Shown in pieces: positions 48,009 to 57,808 of a stretch of DNA of 64,000 nt. The DNA is from Aquabacterium sp. J223 (GTDB lineage: Bacteria; Pseudomonadota; Gammaproteobacteria; Burkholderiales; Burkholderiaceae_C), in assembly GCF_024666615.1 (NCBI RefSeq), contig NZ_CP088297.1, forward strand, positions 744,001-808,000, given 5' to 3'. The notes below the pieces were generated by a model that ran no database searches, was not told the DNA's origin, and was given only the letters and a program-made list of their open reading frames with translations. Both the position numbers and the translations under genes were made by a program. The stretch's first letter is position 1. Each line of letters begins with the position of its first letter.

Positions 48009-48839
48009 ATGCCGAAGGTCCTCACCGACGCCCAGCACCGCCAGTTCCGGGAGCAGGGCTACGCCTTCCCCTTCGACCTCTTCTCCCCCGAGCAGGCCGC
48101 GACCTACCGCGAGCGCATCGAGGCCTACGAACGCCAGGTCGGCCACGACGCCAACCGCACGCTCAAGATCAAGGGCCACCTGGCCTTCCCCTGGCTGATG
48201 GAGATCGCCACCGCCCCGGCGCTGCTGGACGCGGTGGAGGACCTCATCGGCCCGGACATCCTGCTGTTCGGCGCGTCCATCTTCGCCAAGGACGGGCGCG
48301 ACCCCCGCTACGTGTCCTGGCACCAGGACTCGGCCTACTTCGGCCTCACCCCGCACGAGGAGGTGACCGCCTGGGTGGCGCTGACCGAGGCGTCGTCGCT
48401 GCACGGCTGCCTGCGCGTGCTGCCCGGCAGCCACCGCGGCCCGGCGCTGAAGCACGTCGAGACCCATGCCAAGGACAACATGCTGGCCAAGGGCCAGGCG
48501 CTGATGGGCATCGACGAGTCGCAGGCGGTGGAGATGCCGCTGCACGCCGGCCAGTTCTCGCTGCACCACGAGCAGACGGCGCACAGCTCGCTGCCCAACC
48601 GCTCCACCGCCCGGCGCATCGGCTTCGCCTTCTTCTTCATCCCGGCGCACGTGCGGCCGGTGAAGGGGCGGGGCCGCGCGACGCTGGTGCGCGGGCGCGA
48701 CGTGCACGGCCACTGGCAGCCGGACGACCTGCCGCGCTTCGACCTCGACCCTGTGGCGATGGCGCAGCTGCAGTCGTCCTGGGGCGCCTACCGCGACGGC
48801 GAAGTGAAGCAGGCGTCCGACATGGCGCCGGCCCCCTGA
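48009..48839 (+). CDS. phytanoyl-CoA dioxygenase (PhyH) family Fe(II)/2-oxoglutarate oxygenase
   Basis: 276-residue double-stranded beta-helix oxygenase. The iron ligands are H105 and D107 in SWHQDSAYFGL and the distal H192 in EQTAHSSLPNRS, followed by R202/R203 in the 2-oxoglutarate-binding place. HGCLRVLPGSHRG is the usual PhyH block. Such enzymes hydroxylate, demethylate or cleave small molecules and are not limited to phytanoyl-CoA. Its insertion between two near-identical binding-protein genes, inside a same-strand cluster, ties it to the metabolism of the imported compound. Confidence 0.9.
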   Translation: MPKVLTDAQHRQFREQGYAFPFDLFSPEQAATYRERIEAYERQVGHDANRTLKIKGHLAFPWLMEIATAPALLDAVEDLIGPDILLFGASIFAKDGRDPRYVSWHQDSAYFGLTPHEEVTAWVALTEASSLHGCLRVLPGSHRGPALKHVETHAKDNMLAKGQALMGIDESQAVEMPLHAGQFSLHHEQTAHSSLPNRSTARRIGFAFFFIPAHVRPVKGRGRATLVRGRDVHGHWQPDDLPRFDLDPVAMAQLQSSWGAYRDGEVKQASDMAPAP

Positions 48840-48899
48840 CGTCGTCCCCGTCCCCGTCCCCGTCCACTCCCCCCATCGATCCATCCAGGAGTTCCGCCC

Positions 48900-50114
48900 A
48901 TGTCCCGCAGAACCTTCCACCGTGCGCTGCTGCGTGCCGCCGTCGCCCTCGGGGCGGCCAGCCTGGCCCTGGCCGCCCAGGCCCAGGAGGTCATCCGCAT
49001 CGGCGCGCCGCTGGCGCTGACCGGCGGCCTGGCCGACGAGGGCAAGAAGCAGCAGGTCGCCTACGACATGTGGCTCAAGCGGGTCAATGCCGCCGGCGGC
49101 ATCGCGGTCGGCGGCCGCAAGCTCAAGGTCGAGCTGCTGACCTACGACTACCAGTCCGACGAGAAGCGCGCCCAGCAGATCGCCGAGCGCCTGATCACAC
49201 AGGACAAGGTGGACTTCCTGACCTCGCCCTTCGGTTCCGGCCACACCAAGGTGGTGGCCGGCGTGGCCGAGCGCTACGGCGTGCCGGTGATGGCGTCGGT
49301 GGCGTCCAGCGAGTCGGTGTTCAACCAGGGCTACAAGTACCTGTTCGGCACGCTGGCGCCCAACGGCGGCATCGTGCAGAACATGACCAGCCTGTTCACC
49401 CGGCTGATCCCCGGCGTCAAGAAGATCGCCATCCTCGGCCGCGAAGACGTCTTCCCGCGCGCCATGGCCACCGAGATGAAGGCGGCGGCCGAGGCGTCCG
49501 GCCTGCAGGTGGTCTACAGCGAGTTCTACCCCGTCGGCACGCTGGACCACGCGGCCGCACTGTCGAAGATCAAGGCCGCCGCGCCGCAGTGGATCTTCGT
49601 CTCCGGCTACACCCAGGACCTGGTGCTGGCGCGCAAGCAGATGGGCGACATCAAGCTGGCGGCGCCCATCGTCACCATGGTGACCGGCCCGTCCTACCGC
49701 GAGTTCATCGACGCGCTGGGCAAGCAGGCCAACGGCGTCACCAGCGCGTCGTGGTGGCACCACTCGCTGAACTACAAGTCCGACGACGTGTTCGGCTCCA
49801 CCGAGGCCTTCTACAAGGAGTTCCTGGCGCGCGAGAAGAAGGACCCCGACTACGTGCACGCCTCGGCGGCCGCCGCGCTCATCGCGCTGCAGAAGGCGAT
49901 CGAGAAGGCGGGCACCCTCGACAAGGCCAAGGTGCGCGACGCGCTCGCCGCGCTGGACATCACCACCTTCTACGGCCCCATCAAGTTCGGCGCCAACGGC
50001 ATGAACGGCGGCCGCGACCTGCCCATCATCCAGGTGCAGAACGGCAAGGTGGTCCCGCTGTTCCCGGCCGCCATCAAGGCCGGCTCGCTGACGACCATGC
50101 CCGACGGCGTCTGA
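48900..50114 (+). CDS. ABC transporter substrate-binding protein, branched-chain amino acid type, copy 2
   Basis: 404 residues with a signal peptide ending in AAQAQ. Same family as the copy at 46783-47994; long shared blocks include RIGAPLALTGGLADEGKKQQ, PFGSGHTKVVAGVAERYG and the C-terminal FYGPI(K/R)F. The ligand-contacting regions differ (for example VASSESVFNQGYKYLFG against ASAEPVHNQGYKNLFG), so the two copies may prefer related but distinct ligands. Its stop overlaps the permease start by 1 bp, making this copy the one most tightly linked to the transporter. Confidence 0.92.
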   Translation: MSRRTFHRALLRAAVALGAASLALAAQAQEVIRIGAPLALTGGLADEGKKQQVAYDMWLKRVNAAGGIAVGGRKLKVELLTYDYQSDEKRAQQIAERLITQDKVDFLTSPFGSGHTKVVAGVAERYGVPVMASVASSESVFNQGYKYLFGTLAPNGGIVQNMTSLFTRLIPGVKKIAILGREDVFPRAMATEMKAAAEASGLQVVYSEFYPVGTLDHAAALSKIKAAAPQWIFVSGYTQDLVLARKQMGDIKLAAPIVTMVTGPSYREFIDALGKQANGVTSASWWHHSLNYKSDDVFGSTEAFYKEFLAREKKDPDYVHASAAAALIALQKAIEKAGTLDKAKVRDALAALDITTFYGPIKFGANGMNGGRDLPIIQVQNGKVVPLFPAAIKAGSLTTMPDGV

Positions 50115-50974
50115 TGGTCTACCTCCAGGTGCTCGTCAACGGCCTGACGCTGGGCGCGCTGTACGCGTGCCTGGCGGTGGGCTTCTCGCTGGTGTGGGGC
50201 GTGCTCAACGTGATCAACATGCTGCACGGCTCGATGATCATCCTCGGCGGCTACCTCACCTACTTCGCCTGGCTGCACTGGCAGGTGCATCCGCTGGTGG
50301 CGCTGCTGCCGGTGTCGGCGCTGCTGTTCGCCCTCGGCTGGGCGCTGCAGGCCGGCATGGTCAACCGGCTGGTGCAGCGGCCGGTGCTGACCACGCTGAC
50401 GCTCACCTTCGGCCTCGACCTCATCCTCTACAACGCGATGAACGTGCTGTTCGACGCCACGCCGCGCCGCGTGACGCTGGACCTGGGCACGCTGGTGCTG
50501 GGCGACGTCGTCATCGCCTGGGACCGGGTCGTCGCCTTCGCGCTGGCGCTGGCGCTGACCGCGCTGCTGTACGGGGTGATGCGCAGCTCGCGGGCCGGCC
50601 GCGCCATCGTCGCGGTGCGCATGGACCGCGACGCCGCCGCGCTGATGGGCATCCGCATCAACCGCATCTACGCCGCCACCTTCGCCATCGGCGCCGGCCT
50701 GGCCGGCGCCTGCGGCGCGCTGATGGCGATGGTCTTCCCCGTCACCACCAACCTGTCGGGCCTGCTGCTGGGCAAGGCCTTCGTGGTCTGTGTCATCGGC
50801 GGCCTGGGCACCGTCCCGGGTGCGCTGGTGGGCGGCATGGCGCTCGGCCTCATCGAATCGCTGTCGGGCCACTGGTTCGGCCCGCAGAACGCGGTGCTCA
50901 TCGGCTTCGTCCTGATGCTGGGACTGCTGATGACCCGGCCTACCGGGCTGCTCGGGCGCCGGGGGTACGAATGA
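50114..50974 (+). CDS. branched-chain amino acid type ABC transporter permease (LivH-like)
   Basis: 286 residues with about eight hydrophobic segments. LTLGALYACLAVGFSLVWGVLNVINMLHGSMIILGGYLTYF at the N-terminus and the coupling region RAGRAIVAVRMDRDAAALMGIRINRIYAATFAIGAGLAG are hallmarks of LivH. It forms the membrane channel with the LivM-like protein encoded next. The TGATG/ATGA junctions on both sides show that this is one transcription unit. Confidence 0.93.
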   Translation: MVYLQVLVNGLTLGALYACLAVGFSLVWGVLNVINMLHGSMIILGGYLTYFAWLHWQVHPLVALLPVSALLFALGWALQAGMVNRLVQRPVLTTLTLTFGLDLILYNAMNVLFDATPRRVTLDLGTLVLGDVVIAWDRVVAFALALALTALLYGVMRSSRAGRAIVAVRMDRDAAALMGIRINRIYAATFAIGAGLAGACGALMAMVFPVTTNLSGLLLGKAFVVCVIGGLGTVPGALVGGMALGLIESLSGHWFGPQNAVLIGFVLMLGLLMTRPTGLLGRRGYE

Positions 50975-51959
50975 ACCGCTCCCTCGTGCTGTTCGCCGTC
51001 TTCGCCCTGGTGCTGGCGCTGCTGCCCTGGGTCGGCGACAACCACGTGGTGCAGCAGGCCAGCTTCGTCTGCCTGTTCTGCGCGCTGGCGCTGTCGTGGA
51101 ACATCATCGGCGGCTACGCCGGCTACCCGTCCTTCGCCACCGCCGCCTTCGTCGGCCTCGGCTCGTACGCCGGCGCGCTGCTGCAGAACGCCGGCTGGCC
51201 GATGGTGGCGGCCTGGGTGGGCGCCACGGTGGTGACCGGCGCCTTCGCCGCGCTGCTGGGCTGGGGCCTGCTGCGCATGAAGGGCCACTACTTTGCGGTG
51301 GGCTCCATCTCCATCGTCGAGGTGCTGCGGCTGGTGGCTTCGTCGTGGTCGGGCCTCACCGGCGGCGGCGAGGGGCTGAACCTGCCCATCCTGCCCGGCG
51401 GTCCGGCGTTCGCCGGCCGCGTGTTCTTCTACGCGCTGTTCGCGGTGATGGTCATCGCCTTCGCGATGACGGTGCTGGTGCACCGCAGCCGGCTGGGCTT
51501 CGGCCTGCAGTGCATCCAGCAGAACGAGGACGCGGCCGACATGGTCGGCGTGGACGTGGTGCGCTACAAGACCATCGGCTTCACGCTGTCGGCCTTCCTG
51601 TGCGGCACGGTGGGCGCCATCTCGGCGTCGTGGACCGCCTACATCGCCCCCACCGACGCCTTCTCCATCCTGATGACGCTGAAGGTGCCGGTGATGGTGC
51701 TGCTCGGCGGCCCCGGCACGCTGCTGGGACCGGTGGTGGGGGCGACCAGCTTCGTGCTCATCGAGCAGACGGTGTGGTCGCGCTTCCTCGACTACAACCA
51801 GGCGGCGCTGGGCATCGTCGTCGTGCTGCTGATCTTCTTCCTGCCGGGCGGCCTGCTGGGGCGGCTGCGCCGGCCGTCGAGGAAGACCGCGCCGGCCCCG
51901 GCCCCGTCGTCGGCGCCCGCCGCCCTGGGTCGCCAGCCGACGCCGCAGGGAGAGGGATC

Positions 51960-51963
<4 letters not shown>
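50971..51963 (+). CDS. branched-chain amino acid type ABC transporter permease (LivM-like)
   Basis: 330 residues, hydrophobic, with LSWNIIGGYAGYPSFATAAFVGLGSYAGALL near the start and the coupling sequence LGFGLQCIQQNEDAADMVGVDVVRYKTIGFTLSAFLCGTVGAI, both diagnostic for LivM. A Pro/Ala-rich tail of about 35 residues follows the last membrane segment. It overlaps the LivH-like and LivG-like genes by 4 bp each. Confidence 0.93.
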
Positions 51964-52705
<742 letters not shown>

Positions 52706-52709
<4 letters not shown>

Positions 52710-53476
52710 GCGACGTGATGGAGGCCCGGCCGGTGGAGGACCGGACGGCCGGCACTGGCGCCGTGCCGCTGCTGCAACTGCAGAACCTGCAGGCCGGCTA
52801 CGGCGACGTGCAGGTGCTGTGGGGGGTCGACCTGGTGGTGCGGGCGGGCGAGATCGCCTGCGTCGTCGGCTCCAACGGCGCCGGCAAGACCACCCTGCTG
52901 CGCACCATCTCCGGCCTGCTGCGGCCGCGCAGCGGCCACATCCACTTCGCCGGCCAGGACCTCACCGGCGCCAGCGCCGAGGCGGTGCTGCGCGCCGGCA
53001 TCGCGCACGTGCCCGAGGGCCGGCGCCTGTTCCGCGGCCTGTCGGTGCGCGACAACCTGCTGCTCGGCGCCTACCTGCGGCGGGATGCCCGCGCCGACAT
53101 CCAGCGCGACCTCGACCAGGTGTTCTCGCTGTTCCCCATCCTGCACGACCGCCAGCAGCAGGACGCCACCACGCTGTCCGGCGGCGAGCAGCAGATGTGC
53201 GCCATCGGCCGCGGGCTGATGTCGCGGCCGACGCTGCTGATGATCGACGAGCTGTCGCTGGGCCTGGCGCCGCGCGCGGTGGAGAAGCTGTCGCAGTCGC
53301 TGCTCGAGATCAACCGCACCGGCCTGACCATCCTGCTGGTCGAGCAGGACGTGTTCACCGCCTTCGAGCTGGCGCACAGCGGGGTCGTGGTCGAGACCGG
53401 CCGTGTGGCCTTCGCCGGCCCGAGCGCGGAGCTGGCCCGCGACCCGCGCGTGCGGGCCGCCTACATGGGCCTGTGA
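52706..53476 (+). CDS. branched-chain amino acid type ABC transporter ATPase (LivF-like)
   Basis: 256 residues with an N-terminal extension of about 20 residues. LQNLQAGYGDVQVLWGVDLVV, Walker A GSNGAGKTT, HVPEGRRLFRGLSVRDNLLLGAYLRR, the signature LSGGEQQMCAIGRGL, Walker B LLMIDELSLGLAP and the ILLVEQD H-loop region identify LivF. Its stop codon overlaps the start of the DUF1116 gene by 1 bp, so that gene is translated from the same message as the transporter. Confidence 0.93.
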
Positions 53477-54624
53477 TGGCCGGTGCCGTCGACCGCCTGC
53501 TCGCGGCGCGGCCGCGGCTGCTGGGGGTGGCCGCGGCCGGCGAGGCGCTGGGACTGGCCGACCGGGAGCTGCTGCACGCCGGGCCGCCGCTGGCCGATCC
53601 CTGCGACCCGCCGCCGGTGCTGCTGTCGTCGGCGGTGATGACGGCGCTGCACGAGGGCTGGGCCGCCAGCGCCGAGGACGCCGAGGCCCAGGTGCGGCGC
53701 GGCGTGCTGCGGCTGTCGCCGGCGCAGTCGCGCGGCTGCGTGGTGCCGCTGGCGGCGGTGGTGTCCGCCACGACGCCGCTGTTCGCGGTCGGCGAGCCGG
53801 GCGGCCCCACCGTGCAGGCGCCGCTGTCCACGCTGGGCGGGCCGGACACCCGCATGGGGATGCGCGATCCGGCGCTGCTGCCGCGGCTGCGCGAGCGTGA
53901 CGCGCAGCAGGCGCCGCTGTGGCGGCGCCTGCTGGCCGCGCGCGGCCCCCTGCCGCTGCTGCCCCTGGCCGCCCACGGTCTGGCGCACGGCGACGACCTG
54001 CACAGCCGCACCACCGCCGCCAACGAGGCGCTGGCCGCCTGGGTCGCGTCGTGCGGCGAGCCGGCCCTGGCGCAGGCGCTGACCGCCACCCCGCTGTTCT
54101 TCCTCACGGTGTGGATGGCGGCCAGCGCCGCGGTGCTGCGCGCCGCCGAGCAGGGCGACGCGCCGACGCTGGTCACGCGCGGCGGCGGCAACGGCGAGCG
54201 CTTCGGCATCGCCCTGGCCTCGGACCCGGGGCGCTGGATCACCACGGCGGCCGAGCCGCCGCAGGGCCGGCGGCTGGACACGGCCGGCGACGCCGCGGTC
54301 TGCGGGGCCATCGGCGACAGCGCCGTCATCGACCTGCTGGGCTGCGGCGGCCTGGCGCTGGCCGGCGCGCCCGAGCCCCTGCAGGCCTTCGACGGCCACC
54401 TGCCGGCGGACCATGAAACCCTGGCCGAGGCACTGCTCGCCGCACCGCACCCGCTGCTGCAGCGCCCGGTGGCGCTCGATGCGGCGAGGGTGGTGGCGAC
54501 CGGGCGGCCACCGCTGGTGGCGCTGGCCATGCTGGGCGCCGACGGCCGCCGCGGCTTCGTCGGCCGCGGGCTGTACCGGCCGCCGCGCTCGCTGTTCGCG
54601 CAGGCGGTGCATGGCCACGCCTGA
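53476..54624 (+). CDS. DUF1116 family protein (AllG/YlbE-like)
   Basis: 382 residues, cytoplasmic. Family landmarks are HGDDLHSRTTAANEALAAW (171-189), LFFLTVWMAASAAVLRAA, TRGGGNGERFGIALA (234-248) and AAVCGAIGDSAVIDLLGCGGLAL (273-295), which correspond to conserved DUF1116 blocks. In E. coli, the DUF1116 protein YlbE (AllG) is one of the proteins needed with FdrA and YlbF for oxamate carbamoyltransferase activity in allantoin catabolism. Here neither partner is visible, and the protein is coupled instead to an ABC importer and a phosphoribosyltransferase, so its reaction is open. It is somewhat shorter than typical members. Confidence 0.75.
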   Translation: MAGAVDRLLAARPRLLGVAAAGEALGLADRELLHAGPPLADPCDPPPVLLSSAVMTALHEGWAASAEDAEAQVRRGVLRLSPAQSRGCVVPLAAVVSATTPLFAVGEPGGPTVQAPLSTLGGPDTRMGMRDPALLPRLRERDAQQAPLWRRLLAARGPLPLLPLAAHGLAHGDDLHSRTTAANEALAAWVASCGEPALAQALTATPLFFLTVWMAASAAVLRAAEQGDAPTLVTRGGGNGERFGIALASDPGRWITTAAEPPQGRRLDTAGDAAVCGAIGDSAVIDLLGCGGLALAGAPEPLQAFDGHLPADHETLAEALLAAPHPLLQRPVALDAARVVATGRPPLVALAMLGADGRRGFVGRGLYRPPRSLFAQAVHGHA

Positions 54625-55330
54625 GCCGGACGACCCGTCGGCCACGGTGCCGACGACGTCCTTCTGGCAGCGCATCGAGCCCGCGTCGGACTGGCACGGG
54701 CGGCTGTCGCCGCCCTGGCGTCACGGCGTGCCCGTCGCGCTGCCCGACGGCGACGTGCTGCGGCTGCCGATCCGTCGCCTGCCGTTGTCGGCCGACCATG
54801 CGGTGGCCTCGCTCATCGCCAACCAGGCGTCCTTCGCCGTGGTCGACCGCCTCACGGCGGCCATGCTGGCGCTGGCACGGCCGCTGGGGGCCGAGGTGGT
54901 CGTCGGCCTGCCGACGCTGGGCATGGTGTTCGCGCCCGGTGTGGCTCAAGGATTGAGCCACCCGCGCTGGGTGCCGCTCGGCTACTCCCGCAAGTTCTGG
55001 TACGACGAGGCGCTGTCCACGCCGGTGTCGTCCATCACCACGCCGGGGGCCGGCAAGCGGCTGTACCTCGACCCGAACCAACTGCCGCTGCTGCAGGGCC
55101 GCCGTGCGCTGCTGGTCGACGATGCGGTCAGCAGCGGGCGGACCGCGCTGCAGGCGTGGCGGCTGCTCGAAGGCCTGGGCCTGCAGGTCGTCGGCCTGCT
55201 GGTGGCCATGCGGCAGGGCGACGCCTGGCGCGAGACCCTCGGCGAGGCACGGTCCGCACAGGTGCACGGGGTGTTCGATTCGCCCCTGCTCGAACGCCGC
55301 GACGACGGCTGGTGGCCGCGGTCGCGCTGA
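54611..55330 (+). CDS. type I phosphoribosyltransferase family protein
   Basis: 239 residues. The PRPP-binding loop is RALLVDDAVSSGRTALQAWRLLEGLG, typical of type I phosphoribosyltransferases (adenine/xanthine type). A hydrophobic strand with VVVGLPTLGMVFAPGVAQGLSHPRWVPLGYSRKFWYDE resembles the PPi-loop region. It might transfer phosphoribose to a nucleobase-like compound, or act as a regulator like PyrR or PurR. The ATG overlaps the end of the DUF1116 gene by 14 bp, implying coupled translation. The base specificity cannot be read. Confidence 0.78.
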   Translation: MATPEPDDPSATVPTTSFWQRIEPASDWHGRLSPPWRHGVPVALPDGDVLRLPIRRLPLSADHAVASLIANQASFAVVDRLTAAMLALARPLGAEVVVGLPTLGMVFAPGVAQGLSHPRWVPLGYSRKFWYDEALSTPVSSITTPGAGKRLYLDPNQLPLLQGRRALLVDDAVSSGRTALQAWRLLEGLGLQVVGLLVAMRQGDAWRETLGEARSAQVHGVFDSPLLERRDDGWWPRSR

Positions 55331-55353
55331 CGCGCGCGCAGCCCGCGCCCCAA

Positions 55354-55365
55354 TCGGGATCCTGA
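55354..55365. promoter_or_regulatory. candidate operator: GGATCC-centred palindrome upstream of the second ABC transporter
   Basis: TCGGGATCCTGA fits TCnGGATCCnGA, as at 40388-40399. It is extended here by a nearby GATCCGAT (55370-55377), giving a larger imperfect inverted repeat with 55353-55361. It lies in the only sizeable gap (55331-55492, 162 bp) within the cluster, where a promoter for the downstream operon would be expected. Confidence 0.45.
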
Positions 55366-55492
55366 AGATGATCCGATGTGGCGCAGGGGCCGGTGGAGCG
55401 GTCGCTGTTGGTGCCTTCCGAGGCCGCGTCCCACCGCCATGAGCCCGTGAAGGCCGGCCCTTCAGCGGCATGGATGTTGCGAAGTCGGTGGC

Positions 55493-56593
55493 ATGGCAGA
55501 GGTCCGACTCCGAGGTGTGAGCAAGTCGTACGACGGGCGTTCCTACGCGGTCCACCGGCTCGACCTGCACTGCCCGCAGGGCGAGATGCTCGCGCTGCTC
55601 GGCCCGTCCGGCTGCGGCAAGTCGTCGACGTTGAAGATGGTGGCGGGCATCGAGCCGGTGACCTCCGGCGTGATCCAGTTCGATGGCGCCGACGTCACCG
55701 CGCACGACGCCGCCGCCCGCAACGTGGCGATGGTCTTCGAGGACTACGCCCTGTACCCGCACCTCTCGGCCTTCGAGAACATCGCCTTCCCGCTGCGCGT
55801 GCGCGGCGTGCCGCGCGAGCTGGTGCGGCGAAAGGTCGGCGAGGCGGTGGACCTGCTCGGCCTGCAGGCGCTGCTCGACCAGCCGGTGCGCGCGCTCAGC
55901 GGCGGCGCGCAGCAGCGGGTGGCCATCGGCCGGGCGCTGGTGCGCGACCCGGCGCTGGTGATGTTCGACGAGCCGCTGTCGCACCTGGACGCCGACCAGA
56001 AGGTGGTGCTGCGCACCGAGATCCGCCGCCTGCAGAGCCTGGCCAAGCTGACCTCGGTGCTGGTCACGCACGACCAGACCGAGGCGATGGCGATGGCCGA
56101 CCGCATCGCCGTGATGAACGACGGCGTGCTGCAGCAGGTCGGCACGCCGGAGGACCTCTACGTCCGACCGGCCAACCGCTTCGTCGCCGGCTTCATCGGG
56201 GAGTCGCCGATGAACCTGCTCGACGCCGTCCACGATGCCGCGGCGGGCCGGGTGCACCTGGTGGGCGACGCGGCGCAATCGCTGGCGCTGGCGCTGTCGG
56301 CCGCCGGGGGGCGCGTGGACCTCGGCATCCGTCCCGAGGACGTGGTGCTCGGCAGCCCCGCCGAGACCGGGCCGGCGCTGCGCCTGGACGGCGAGGTCCT
56401 GGACCGCGAGTGCTGCGGCGACCGCGAGGTGCTGACCGTGCAGGTCGCCGGCGGTCGGCGGCTGCATGCCGAGCAGCCGTCGCCATCGCCCTGGCGGACC
56501 GGCGACACGCTGTCGTGCACGCTGCCGGCCGCCCGGTTGCATGTCTTCGATGCGGAGAGCGGCGTCGCGTTGAACCGGGGGCGGCCGTGCTGA
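55493..56593 (+). CDS. ABC transporter ATP-binding protein, carbohydrate/polyol (MalK/UgpC) type, ATPase 1
   Basis: 366 residues: ATPase domain (1-235) plus C-terminal OB-like regulatory domain. Walker A is GPSGCGKSS (37-45), signature LSGGAQQRVAIGRAL, Walker B LVMFDEPLSHLD and H-loop LVTHDQTEA. The Q-loop carries Glu (FEDYALYPHL, E83) where Gln is usual. It is the first of two different ATPases in the operon, which probably work as a heterodimer with the two permeases downstream. Its stop overlaps the start of ATPase 2 (TGATG). Confidence 0.93.
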   Translation: MAEVRLRGVSKSYDGRSYAVHRLDLHCPQGEMLALLGPSGCGKSSTLKMVAGIEPVTSGVIQFDGADVTAHDAAARNVAMVFEDYALYPHLSAFENIAFPLRVRGVPRELVRRKVGEAVDLLGLQALLDQPVRALSGGAQQRVAIGRALVRDPALVMFDEPLSHLDADQKVVLRTEIRRLQSLAKLTSVLVTHDQTEAMAMADRIAVMNDGVLQQVGTPEDLYVRPANRFVAGFIGESPMNLLDAVHDAAAGRVHLVGDAAQSLALALSAAGGRVDLGIRPEDVVLGSPAETGPALRLDGEVLDRECCGDREVLTVQVAGGRRLHAEQPSPSPWRTGDTLSCTLPAARLHVFDAESGVALNRGRPC

Positions 56594-57777
56594 TGGCGAC
56601 CCGCGAAGCGCCGTCCGGCGAGGGGGTCGCGCCGGGCGTGCTGGAGATCGCCGGCCTGTGCAAGCGGTTCGGCCCGACGGTGGCCGTCGACGACGTGAAC
56701 CTGTCGGTGGCGCCGGGTGAGGTGCTGGCCGTGACCGGTCCGTCGGGCGCGGGCAAGTCGACGCTGGCGCGGCTGCTGAGCGGCCTGGAGCGGCCGGACG
56801 CCGGCCGCATCGCGCTCGCCGGCCAGCGCATCGACGGCTGGCCGGCGCGCAGCCGGCGGGTGGCGCACATGTTCGAGTCCTATGCGCTGTACCCGACGCG
56901 CAGCGTGGCGCAGAACATCGCCTCGCCGCTGCTGGCACCCACCAGCGGCGGACGGTGGGATGCGGCGCAGCGTGCGGCGCGGATCGACGAGGTGCTGGCG
57001 CTGACCGAGATGTCGGCGCTGCGCGACCGCATGCCGTCGCAGCTGTCCGGCGGCCAGAAGCAGCGGGTGGCGCTGTGCCGGGCGCTGGTGCAGGCGCCGT
57101 CGCTGTTCGTGCTCGACGAGCCGATCGGCCACCTCGACGCGCGCCTGCGCCACAGCCTGCGCGCCGCGCTGCGCCGGCGGCAGCGCCGGCAGCCGCAGGC
57201 CACGCTCTGGTTCACGCCCGACGGCATCGAGGCACTGGCCGTGGCCGACCGCGTGGCGGTGCTGATCGAAGGTCGGCTGCAGCAGGTGGGCACGCCGGAC
57301 GAGGTGGTGGCCCGGCCGGCCAACGTGCGCGTGGCCCGGCTGATCGGCGACCCGGCGATGAACATCGTGCCGCTGGACTTCGTCGAGGGCCTGCCCGGGC
57401 AGGTGCGCCTGGCCGGTGGTCCGCCGCAGCCGGCGTCGGCGGCGCTGCACGGCCGCTTCGCCGGTGCGCTGGCCGGCGGCGGCCTGCTCGGGCTGCGGCC
57501 GACGGCGCTGCGGCCGTTGCCGCCGGACGCCGCGCCGGCGGACGCCCTGCACGGCGAGGTCTACGCGGTCGAGCCGCTGGGCAAGCACACGCTGCTGACG
57601 GTGGCGGTCGGCACGGTGCGGGTCAAGGCCAAGCTGCCTGGCCTGGTGTCGTGGGCCATCGGCCAGCGCGTGGCGCTGGCCTTCGATCCCCAGGGGGCGC
57701 TCGGCTTCAGCGCCGGCACCGGCGACCTGGTCGTCCACGACGGCGCGCCCTTCGCGGTGCCCCTCGCCGCGGTGTAG
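56593..57777 (+). CDS. ABC transporter ATP-binding protein, carbohydrate/polyol type, ATPase 2 with altered H-loop
   Basis: 394 residues, same architecture as ATPase 1. Walker A GPSGAGKST, signature LSGGQKQRVALCRAL and Walker B LFVLDEPIGHLD are intact. Two features are unusual: Q-loop Glu (FESYALYP, E95), and the H-loop reads FTPDGIEA, with Pro209 where the switch histidine belongs (normally THDQxEA). The composite site using this H-loop may therefore be slow or inactive, as in importers with one degenerate site. The C-terminal regulatory domain (from about 240) is complete. ATG 56593 chosen; a GTG at 56587 is possible. Confidence 0.9.
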   Translation: MATREAPSGEGVAPGVLEIAGLCKRFGPTVAVDDVNLSVAPGEVLAVTGPSGAGKSTLARLLSGLERPDAGRIALAGQRIDGWPARSRRVAHMFESYALYPTRSVAQNIASPLLAPTSGGRWDAAQRAARIDEVLALTEMSALRDRMPSQLSGGQKQRVALCRALVQAPSLFVLDEPIGHLDARLRHSLRAALRRRQRRQPQATLWFTPDGIEALAVADRVAVLIEGRLQQVGTPDEVVARPANVRVARLIGDPAMNIVPLDFVEGLPGQVRLAGGPPQPASAALHGRFAGALAGGGLLGLRPTALRPLPPDAAPADALHGEVYAVEPLGKHTLLTVAVGTVRVKAKLPGLVSWAIGQRVALAFDPQGALGFSAGTGDLVVHDGAPFAVPLAAV

Positions 57778-57808
57778 CCCCGATCCGATTTCACAGGAGC
57801 GAGAAAGC

